From VFMC01 sp031400715 (GTDB lineage: Bacteria; Actinomycetota; Acidimicrobiia; Acidimicrobiales; Ilumatobacteraceae), in the NCBI GenBank assembly GCA_031400715.1, contig JANNQK010000334.1:1-10372 (forward strand): DNA of 10,372 bases, given 5' to 3'. A program made the translations under genes and the position numbers. Every line of letters starts with the position of its first letter. Position 1 is the stretch's first letter. This document shows, piece after piece, positions 1 through 6,059 of this stretch. Below the pieces are notes generated by a model that saw only the letters and a list, made by a program, of their open reading frames with translations, was not told where the DNA came from and searched no databases.

Positions 1-291
1 GTCGAGGCAGCCTCGCGACATGCCCACGTCGTCGTGTTCGATGGTGGTCCGTTGCTCGACTCCGCCACGACGGTGCAACTCGCCCAGGTTGCCGACGCGG
101 TCGTCTTGACGATGCCGATGAAGCGCCAGCGCATGGATGCCCTTGTCGGCGTCATCCACCAGATCCGGGCATCGCGAGCCGAACTCCTGCCCGTGGGCAC
201 GCCCGCCGGACGAGCTCGTTCGTCGGCCGCCCCCATCGTGGCAGCACCCGCCGAGGTGCAACTCAGCCAGGAACCCCGCCGCCCGTCATGA
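1..291 (+). CDS. C-terminal end of polysaccharide-biosynthesis P-loop ATPase (CpsD/Wzc tyrosine-autokinase type), 5' partial
   Basis: The frame is open from base 1 to the TGA at 289-291, so about 96 C-terminal residues are visible and the start lies upstream. The segment VVVFDGGPLLDS followed by a VADAVVLTMP strand and a KRQRMDAL helix start matches the Walker B region and following strand of bacterial tyrosine kinases and related ATPases of capsule or exopolysaccharide chain-length control (family form: hydrophobic strand, D-x-P-P-L, then ADAVLLV). The Asp is kept, but the usual D-T-P-P is D-G-G-P. Family members sit at the inner membrane and regulate polymer length and export. No tyrosine occurs in the visible part, so the C-terminal Tyr cluster of classical BY-kinases is absent, and the tail is Ala/Pro/Arg-rich and probably disordered. 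The Walker A motif is outside the window. The stop overlaps the polymerase start, which supports an exopolysaccharide role. The family call is moderately sure; kinase activity is not shown. Confidence 0.7.
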   Translation, partial: VEAASRHAHVVVFDGGPLLDSATTVQLAQVADAVVLTMPMKRQRMDALVGVIHQIRASRAELLPVGTPAGRARSSAAPIVAAPAEVQLSQEPRRPS

Positions 292-1766
292 CCTCGCTGC
301 AGCTGCCGCCGATCACCGCGACGGGCGGGCCTGCACGTCCCCAGCATCCGGCGGTCGGCGCGACCGATGGTCGCATTCCTTTCGCAGTCGGCATCGCGAT
401 CTTCCTCAGCTCGATCGGCTCGTTGATCGAGTTCGACTACATGTGGTACATCCAGATGGCGCTCGTGCCGATGACCATCTTCGGGTGCGCGCTGCTCGGT
501 ATCGGTACCAAACCGGTGCGGGAGATCCGGATCGAGATCTGGATCGTTCCGATCCTCGCCTGGGTCATCATGTCCGTCGGTTGGACGGCGGGCGACCCCG
601 TCGAAGCCGTCCGGCAGGTGTTGCTCAACTTGGCGCTGGTCGTGTCGGTGCACGTTGCCGCGAGCATCTTCGATGCGCGCGGCGTGCTGGCATTCCTCGC
701 CAAGGCGTCGGTCGTGATGGCAGTGCTGGTGCTGTGTGACGCGGTGTTCCGCCCGGCAGACGCGTTCTCGCTCGGCCGCAGCGACGTCGGCTTGTCCGAT
801 CTCGGGTTGCGCAGCTTCTTCTACCAGAAGAACTCGCTGGGGGCGGCGCTCGTGCTCGGCTTTGCGGTGCGCGCTGCGCTCAAGCCGGCGTGGTTGCGGT
901 CCGGGTACACCGCCCTCGTGGTCGTGTTGTTGATACTGTGCCAGAGCTCCACGTCGATCATCGCAGCCGCAGCCATCGCCGTGATGCAATGGTTGAGCAG
1001 CCGGATCGTCGCCGAGCGGCGGCGCGGCGGCAGCGGCAGCACGTTCATGTTCGGCGCACTCGCGATCGGCCTCGTGGCTGTGGTGGTGTCGGCGCGCGAG
1101 CAGATCTTCGGGCTGTTCGGCAAGGACGCCACGCTCACCGGGCGGACCGTCATCTGGCGGTACTCCTGGCGAGCGATCCAGGAGCACAGGTGGGTCGGCT
1201 ACGGCCCTGGAGGCTTCTGGGAGACCACCACGGCGAGCTTGTCCGACCTACGCCACGCCTCGGGATGGACCGTGATCGGCTCTCACCAGGGCTTGCTCGA
1301 CCAGTGGCTCGAGTACGGCGCGATCGGCGTGATCCTCGTGGCGGTCGCGTACGTGGCCTGCATCGTTCGGGTCGTGTCGCGGGTGCTGGCCGGCGACAAT
1401 TCCCCCGTGGTCCCTGCCGCACTCGGCATGTGGACGGCCACGGTGACAGCGAGTCTCACCGAAGGCGTGCTCATCCGCCCCGGGCTGGTCACGATCGGTC
1501 TGGTGAGCGCGCTGTTGCTCAACACGCCGATGTCGCTGCCCACGAGAGGCGTCACCGGGTTCGCGTTCCAGACCGAACGCCCAGCCTTGTCTCCCGGTTC
1601 GCCGGTCACCTCGTCCACGTCGTCCACGTCGTCCACGCCATCCAGACACCTCGGACAGCCTGCCGGCCCCGGTGGCCTCTCAGGCCCGGACAGCCCGTTT
1701 CGACCACCGCATCCGACGACGGACAACCGGCCGCCACCGAGCGCTGTCGACCCCGATCGGTTCTGA
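288..1766 (+). CDS. O-antigen ligase / Wzy-ExoQ-type polysaccharide polymerase family membrane protein
   Basis: A 492-residue polytopic membrane protein of the O-antigen ligase/polymerase family (Wzy_C-like). Members join or polymerise undecaprenyl-linked glycans on the outer face of the cytoplasmic membrane. Hydrophobic segments lie near residues 31-48, 52-72, 84-98, 107-127, 133-150, 182-198, 206-234, 253-268, 343-362 and 374-412. Family hallmarks appear in order: YQKNSLGA (179-186, usual HKN-x-lG), LTGRTVIW (283-290), HRWVGYGPGGFW (300-311) and SHQGLLDQWLEYGAIGV (332-348, usual HN-x-yL-x-x-x-x-E-x-G). The spacing of the TGR-W and GYGPGGFW motifs resembles ExoQ-like proteins. From about residue 413 a Pro/Ser/Thr-rich tail of roughly 80 residues has no membrane segment and includes a threefold SST repeat, which is unusual for the family. 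The ATG at 288 is chosen because it overlaps the previous stop (ATGA), suggesting translational coupling; no strong Shine-Dalgarno is visible. Polymerase versus ligase cannot be decided, but an actinobacterial exopolysaccharide locus favours polymerase. Confidence 0.85.
   Translation: MTSLQLPPITATGGPARPQHPAVGATDGRIPFAVGIAIFLSSIGSLIEFDYMWYIQMALVPMTIFGCALLGIGTKPVREIRIEIWIVPILAWVIMSVGWTAGDPVEAVRQVLLNLALVVSVHVAASIFDARGVLAFLAKASVVMAVLVLCDAVFRPADAFSLGRSDVGLSDLGLRSFFYQKNSLGAALVLGFAVRAALKPAWLRSGYTALVVVLLILCQSSTSIIAAAAIAVMQWLSSRIVAERRRGGSGSTFMFGALAIGLVAVVVSAREQIFGLFGKDATLTGRTVIWRYSWRAIQEHRWVGYGPGGFWETTTASLSDLRHASGWTVIGSHQGLLDQWLEYGAIGVILVAVAYVACIVRVVSRVLAGDNSPVVPAALGMWTATVTASLTEGVLIRPGLVTIGLVSALLLNTPMSLPTRGVTGFAFQTERPALSPGSPVTSSTSSTSSTPSRHLGQPAGPGGLSGPDSPFRPPHPTTDNRPPPSAVDPDRF
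1611..1637 (+). repeat. Three perfect tandem copies of a 9-bp unit in the polymerase tail
   Basis: The 9-base unit tcgtccacg occurs three times without mismatch (1611-1619, 1620-1628, 1629-1637). It reads in frame as Ser-Ser-Thr at residues 442-450 of the polymerase-family protein. Because the unit is a multiple of three, copy-number change by slippage would lengthen or shorten the disordered tail without shifting the frame. Confidence 0.85.
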
Positions 1767-1796
1767 CCCCGGCGTCTCGTTCGGGGCGCCGCTCAG
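1763..1796. terminator. Possible weak bidirectional terminator in the convergent gap
   Basis: The 26 bases between the two convergent stop codons (1767-1792) contain an imperfect dyad. CGGCG at 1770-1774 can pair with CGCCG at 1787-1791 across a 12-base loop, flanked by CTGA (1763-1766) and TCAG (1793-1796) with a 3/1 bulge. The outer arm is partly explained by the stop codons themselves. An alternative pairing is CCCCG (1767-1771) with CGGGG (1782-1786). No T-run follows on either strand, so this is at best a weak intrinsic terminator. The position between converging operons is the main argument for it. Confidence 0.25.
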
Positions 1797-3913
1797 TCGG
1801 ACAGGCTCCGCCTCAAGGACCGAAGGCTGAGCTTCGCCCGCCACCACCGCAGCGGTCCCAGCTGGGCCGCGACCTGATCCTCGAACCGCTCCACGGCTTC
1901 CCAGGCGACATCCGCGTCGTGTTGATCGGCCCCGCGCGGATCGAAGACGGCGGCAGTCGCGACCTCCGCCGCCGGCGCCAACAGACCGGCGGCGTCGCCA
2001 ACGGTGCGCCCGCCGACACGAACCAACTCGTGGTCGGTGGCACTCCGGAGCGTGCGCGCCCCCGAGTCGATCAGGACGTCGACGCCCGACGTGAACGCGC
2101 CGCGGGCTCGGCGGGCGGCGACGGCCTGGAAGCGTCGTCGCCGTCGCCTGCGCCGCTTCATGCCCAGCACCACCACGACATAGCCGACGATGCCCAGAAG
2201 CAGGCCCAGGCCGCCGGCGATGGCCTGAACGGCGGCTCGCGAGACACCCTCGTCGTCCACCACCTCGGTGGTCGCATCGGCATCGTCATCGGGCGCTGTC
2301 GTCTGGGTCGCGCTCGGCGTCGTGGTCGGCGGCGGGGGCACGACGGCGTCGTCGACCGGGGCGATGGCGCCTTCTCCCGCGGCCGGCGGGACATCGGCCT
2401 CGATGTCCGGCACCGGATTGAACCGGACCCAGCCGAATCCGGGGAACTCGACCTCCGGCCACGCGATGGCGGCCGACGAGACCGCCTGGGTACCGCCATC
2501 GGACGTGATCACCGTGTCGAAGCCCACGGCGATGCGGACGGGAAGACCTGCGGCGGCAGCGAGCACTCCGTACGCGGCGACGAACTGTTCGTCCCGACCT
2601 CGACGAGTGCGATCCAGGAACAGCTCGAGGATCGCCATCGAGTGACCCGACGGTGTGTCGGGATCGAGGGTGTACTGGTCGCGGAGATAGGTGGCGATCG
2701 CCTGAGCTCGACCGAAGTCGGTGCGCGTACCCGCCGTGATCGTCGTCGCCAGTTCGAGGACGGAAGTCGGCAGTTCGTACCCGGGGACGAGGACCGGGCC
2801 GGCGCCGTCACCTGCGGGAGCCGAGGACAGTTGCGCCGGGAGCACTCCGGTGACCTCGAAGGCGAGGGAGTACGTGGTGCCGACCACGGGCTCGGCCGGT
2901 GGGAGCAGCCCGCTCCTCCCACCGTCGACGCGAACGTCGGTCGACACCTCCAAGGCGTTGCCCACCGTCGGTAGCCAGAGCGAATCGAGCGACCCGATCG
3001 CGACGGCGGTGGTGACGGCGGGCGTTCCCGTGATCGGTTCGCCGACCTGGTTGCCCGCGCGCCGGTAGTCGTTGGCGGGCAACCACGCTCTCCCGTCGTA
3101 GCGCGTCAGCCCGACCAGTCGCCAGCGGGCCGGGTTGGGGAGATCGCTGCTGAACAGCACCTCCTGCGGTGTACGGAGGCGCCACTCCTCGACGCGTGCG
3201 AGCGGGCTCAGCGCATCCTGTGCGGCCGACGGCAGTTCCAGGGCGTCGCGTGGGTCGTAGCGCTCGCTCGCTGCGATCCCCCCGAGCAGCAGCGGCAGCG
3301 CAGCGGACATGGCCACGATGGCTGCAGCCCACACGACGCCGACCCGCGAGCGTCCCCCGGCACGTTCCCAGCGGAACGCCAGCAGTGCAGCAACGGCATA
3401 TGCAGACACCGACCACATCGGTGGCGCTCCTGCCGGTGCCGAGAGCAGCGCGATCAAGCCGATGAGGCCGAGGGAGGGAAGCAACGACGCGGCGGCGGAG
3501 CGTCGAGCGAGCTCGACCGCGATCACCGACGCGACGCCGACGGCGAGGGCCACTGCCCCGACGGCGGCCGGCAACGTCGGCGATGGCCAGACCGCGGCGA
3601 CCACCTGGTTGATCCCGGATGTGATCGCGTCGAGAAGATCGTCCGGCAGGCTGCCGTCGTGCATGAGCACGCCGACGACCCCGGTGCCGGCGATCGCAAC
3701 CAGCGCGGTGACGACTCGGACGAACCACGGGGTGCGAGCGACGATCGCCATCGACTCCGAAGCGAGCAGGCCAGCCCCGACGACGGCCCAGGCGGCGTAC
3801 CCGTCGCCGAAGATCCGGGTGGACTGCTGTGCGGCGATCGCAACGGTGGCTGCGGCTGCGGCGGCCACCATCCAGTTCTTCCGACCTGGCTCGACAGCGA
3901 CGGCGGCGGCCAT
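1793..3913 (-). CDS. TgpA-like membrane protein with a catalytically degenerate transglutaminase-like domain
   Basis: 706 residues with the TgpA/DUF3488 layout. An N-terminal block of six or seven membrane segments covers residues 13-213. An extracytoplasmic region of roughly 215-560 contains the transglutaminase-like domain (about 395-505). A Pro/Thr/Asp-rich linker (520-555) is followed by a membrane segment at about 561-584 and a cytosolic tail (586-706) that starts with Lys and eight consecutive Arg (587-594), a strong positive-inside signal. The tail end (about 637-706) resembles the C-terminal region of actinobacterial relatives. The domain keeps FLDRTRRG (432-439), the LAAAAGLPVRIAVGF helix-strand (451-465) and the AW-x-EV-x-F-PGFGW core. 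The family catalytic Cys, His and Asp are replaced by Asp441, Ile483 and Asn499, with the normal 16-residue His-Asp spacing retained, so it is predicted to be inactive as an enzyme. It is last in the operon, and its ATG shares one base with the DUF58 stop (TGATG). A structural or binding role is inference. Confidence 0.85.
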   Translation of the reverse strand: MAAAVAVEPGRKNWMVAAAAAATVAIAAQQSTRIFGDGYAAWAVVGAGLLASESMAIVARTPWFVRVVTALVAIAGTGVVGVLMHDGSLPDDLLDAITSGINQVVAAVWPSPTLPAAVGAVALAVGVASVIAVELARRSAAASLLPSLGLIGLIALLSAPAGAPPMWSVSAYAVAALLAFRWERAGGRSRVGVVWAAAIVAMSAALPLLLGGIAASERYDPRDALELPSAAQDALSPLARVEEWRLRTPQEVLFSSDLPNPARWRLVGLTRYDGRAWLPANDYRRAGNQVGEPITGTPAVTTAVAIGSLDSLWLPTVGNALEVSTDVRVDGGRSGLLPPAEPVVGTTYSLAFEVTGVLPAQLSSAPAGDGAGPVLVPGYELPTSVLELATTITAGTRTDFGRAQAIATYLRDQYTLDPDTPSGHSMAILELFLDRTRRGRDEQFVAAYGVLAAAAGLPVRIAVGFDTVITSDGGTQAVSSAAIAWPEVEFPGFGWVRFNPVPDIEADVPPAAGEGAIAPVDDAVVPPPPTTTPSATQTTAPDDDADATTEVVDDEGVSRAAVQAIAGGLGLLLGIVGYVVVVLGMKRRRRRRRRFQAVAARRARGAFTSGVDVLIDSGARTLRSATDHELVRVGGRTVGDAAGLLAPAAEVATAAVFDPRGADQHDADVAWEAVERFEDQVAAQLGPLRWWRAKLSLRSLRRSLSD

Positions 3914-5067
3914 CAGAACCTCACCCGTCCACCGTTCCAGTGGCTGGCGAACTGCTCGGCACTGGTGCTGTCGGTGTGGCGCACGGTGAGACGAGGCAAC
4001 GGCGCAGACCGATCGTGCAGCCGGATCACGTGCAGACGTTGAGTGAACGCTGCCGTCGCGGACATCTGTGCGATGAGCGGCGATGCTGCACCCGCAACGA
4101 GGAAGATCTGGTCGCCCGGATCGGTCGTGAGCTTCAACTGCCCCACCGACAGCGTCTCACCGAGCGAGGTGCGCTGGACCCGGGTGAACAGTTCGAGCGC
4201 CTCTTGCCGCTCGCGGAGGGGACGGGCCCTTCCTGGTGCATGTGGATCGCGCGTCTTCGCCACGACCGGGATGTTCTTCTCCAACGACTCGCACACCAGG
4301 CTCGCGGCGATCTCGACCGCGTCCTCGAACAGCAGATCGGTCACCGAACGGTCGACGGTCTCGAGGATGATGCATCTGGTCGTGCGACGGAGTTCGAAGT
4401 GGTCGCGCACCATCAGCGTGCCGGTCTTCGCGGTGCTCGCCCAGTGCACGAGCCGCGAGTCGTCGCCCACCACGTACTCGCGCAGCGAGCGGAAGTCGGC
4501 GAGCGGGTCCTCGGAGAAACGCATCACGGTCGCTCGGGTCTGGCGCATCCGATTGCCGCTCTCGGGCAGACGGAGCGGGTGGATCGTGGGATGCACCAGG
4601 ATCTCGTCGACCACGTCGTGTTCCACCGTGCGCACCGCCAGGCCGAACGGATCGGTGCGCTCTTCGAGCAACGGGCCGACCAGATGGGCGCCGCGCCGGA
4701 GCGCCTGCAGCCGGTAGGTGACGATCGTCGACATGGTCGGATCGATCTCGGGAAGATCGATCGGCACCGCGTGGCCCGAGAGCTGGTCGATGATGCGCGT
4801 GAGCGGGGCGAGGCGGTCTGCGGTGGCTTCGAGGGTGATGCTCACCATCGCACCGCGCGGGACGAACTTCGGGGTGTCGATGCGCCGGAACTCGATGGGG
4901 GACGTGACACGGGGGACGACGACCGCGGCGATCAGCACGAGTGAGGCAACGACCGCCAGGATCAGGAACTCGCGGTAGCCCGTGATCACCCCGACCGCGA
5001 CAAGAGCGACGGCGCTCACCAGGACCGCCGTTCCGTTGTGGTTCAGCCGGGACGCCGACCGGCTCAC
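3913..5067 (-). CDS. DUF58 domain membrane protein, VWA-like partner of the MoxR ATPase
   Basis: A 384-residue protein with two close N-terminal membrane helices (about 13-30 and 33-52), an extended region, and the DUF58 signature LREYVVGDDSRLVHWASTAK (195-214) continuing to a TGTLMVRDHF stretch (215-224). The family form is reY-x-x-GD-x-x-R-x-I-x-W-x-x-x-A-r. A VWA-like fold is expected after residue 228. At the MIDAS position (D-x-S-x-S in metal-binding VWA domains) this protein has ETVDR (236-240), so metal-dependent ligand binding by the classical MIDAS is unlikely. DUF58 proteins usually sit beside moxR and transglutaminase genes, as here, and are thought to be membrane-tethered partners of MoxR. 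The start is GTG at 5067-5065, overlapping the moxR stop by four bases (GTGA); no clear Shine-Dalgarno is seen, which fits coupled re-initiation. The stop shares one base with the next gene's ATG. The exact function is not known. Confidence 0.9.
   Translation of the reverse strand: MSRSASRLNHNGTAVLVSAVALVAVGVITGYREFLILAVVASLVLIAAVVVPRVTSPIEFRRIDTPKFVPRGAMVSITLEATADRLAPLTRIIDQLSGHAVPIDLPEIDPTMSTIVTYRLQALRRGAHLVGPLLEERTDPFGLAVRTVEHDVVDEILVHPTIHPLRLPESGNRMRQTRATVMRFSEDPLADFRSLREYVVGDDSRLVHWASTAKTGTLMVRDHFELRRTTRCIILETVDRSVTDLLFEDAVEIAASLVCESLEKNIPVVAKTRDPHAPGRARPLRERQEALELFTRVQRTSLGETLSVGQLKLTTDPGDQIFLVAGAASPLIAQMSATAAFTQRLHVIRLHDRSAPLPRLTVRHTDSTSAEQFASHWNGGRVRF
3919..3922 (-). promoter_or_regulatory. 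Shine-Dalgarno (GAGG) of the TgpA-like gene
   Basis: On the minus strand GAGG lies five bases before the ATG at 3913-3911, inside the last codons of the DUF58 gene. It supports this start and suggests the last gene can recruit ribosomes itself as well as by re-initiation at the TGATG overlap. Confidence 0.55.
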
Positions 5068-6059
5068 TGGTCGAGCAGCGGCTGAGGTATCCGCGGAACC
5101 GGTACCTGGTCGAGGATGCTCTGCAGGACAGCGGCCTCTGACAGCCCGTCGATCTCTGCCTCGGGTGTGAGCGCGATGCGGTGCGCGAGCACAGGCACCG
5201 CAAGTGCCTTGATGTCGTCAGCGGTGACGAAGTTGCGTCCGTTGGCCATCGCGAAGGCGCGGGCCACGGCCAGGAGCACCAGGGTGCCGCGGGTGCTGAC
5301 CCCGAGCCGCAGATCGTGGTTCGTTCGCGTGGCCTCGACCAGATCGGCCACGTAGCCGCGCAACGGCATACCGACGGCGACTTCGCGGGCGCATGCGATG
5401 ACGAGGCGGAACTGGTGCGGGTCGAACGCAGGCGGCATCTGATCGATCATCTGCTGGCCCGGGCGTCGACCCATCACCTCGATCTCGGACTCGCGATCGG
5501 CGTAGCCGAGCGAGATCTTCATCGCAAATCGGTCGAGCTGCACTTCCGGCAACGGGTACGTGCCCTGGAAGTCGAGCGGGTTCTGCGTGGCGACCACCAT
5601 GAACGGTGCCGGAACGGGTCGGGACACGCCGTCATAGGTGATCTGTCGCTCCTCCATCACCTCGAGCAGGGCCGCCTGCGTCTTCGGTGACGCACGGTTG
5701 ATCTCGTCGGCGATCAGGATGTTCGTGAACGCGGGGCCCTCGCGGAAGAAGAACTCGCCCTTGGTGGGATTGAACACGGACACGCCGGTGATGTCGGAGG
5801 GCAGCAGGTCGGGGGTGAACTGCACACGGCGAACGGTGCCTCCGATCGACGCCGCGATGGCCTTGGCGAGCGACGTCTTGCCGGTGCCGGGCTTGTCCTC
5901 GATGAGCAGATGGCCTTCGGCCAGCAGACATGCGACCGCCAGCCGGACCTGTGCTGCCTTGCCGCGGATCACCGACGACACCGACGCCTCGAGCATCTTG
6001 ACGGCAGCGGTGCCTTGGTCTCGGCTCAGGATGGGTGCGGCGGTGATCTGTTCGGTCAT
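5064..6059 (-). CDS. MoxR family AAA+ ATPase
   Basis: 331 residues, the usual length for MoxR proteins, and cytosolic (no membrane segment or signal peptide). Motifs in order: Walker A DKPGTGKTSL (55-64), the MoxR-typical FTPDLLPSDITG (81-92), Walker B NILIADEINRASP (113-125) with the catalytic Glu, the EVMEERQIT block (133-141), sensor 1 VVATQNP (155-161), the YPLPEVQLDRF block (168-178) with a likely Arg finger, and a sensor-2-like GVSTRGTLVLLAVARAFA stretch (253-270). All ATPase residues look intact. MoxR ATPases are regarded as chaperone-like remodellers that act with VWA-domain proteins on protein complexes, and the overlapping DUF58 gene is the likely partner. The ATG (6059-6057) overlaps the stop of the Ig-repeat gene (ATGA), with an AGGA just upstream as a possible weak ribosome-binding site. 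The family is sure; the substrate is unknown, with the Ig-repeat protein or TgpA-like protein as obvious candidates from context. Confidence 0.95.
   Translation of the reverse strand: MTEQITAAPILSRDQGTAAVKMLEASVSSVIRGKAAQVRLAVACLLAEGHLLIEDKPGTGKTSLAKAIAASIGGTVRRVQFTPDLLPSDITGVSVFNPTKGEFFFREGPAFTNILIADEINRASPKTQAALLEVMEERQITYDGVSRPVPAPFMVVATQNPLDFQGTYPLPEVQLDRFAMKISLGYADRESEIEVMGRRPGQQMIDQMPPAFDPHQFRLVIACAREVAVGMPLRGYVADLVEATRTNHDLRLGVSTRGTLVLLAVARAFAMANGRNFVTADDIKALAVPVLAHRIALTPEAEIDGLSEAAVLQSILDQVPVPRIPQPLLDQ

Noticed and set aside
2400..2600. Sequencing error or frameshift as the cause of the missing transglutaminase triad
   Set aside because: Flanking motifs stay in frame on both sides of all three positions and the His-Asp spacing is normal. 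Three separate codon changes are needed, so indels cannot explain them.
890..2974. A 694-codon + strand frame running through the polymerase gene and into the transglutaminase-like gene
   Set aside because: It crosses two well-supported genes in other frames and its product is low-complexity and Arg-rich, with no family motifs.
3829..4944. A 371-codon + strand frame opposite the DUF58 gene, plus smaller ones opposite moxR and the transglutaminase-like gene
   Set aside because: The minus-strand frames carry clear family motifs and overlapping starts and stops. The + strand products show none.
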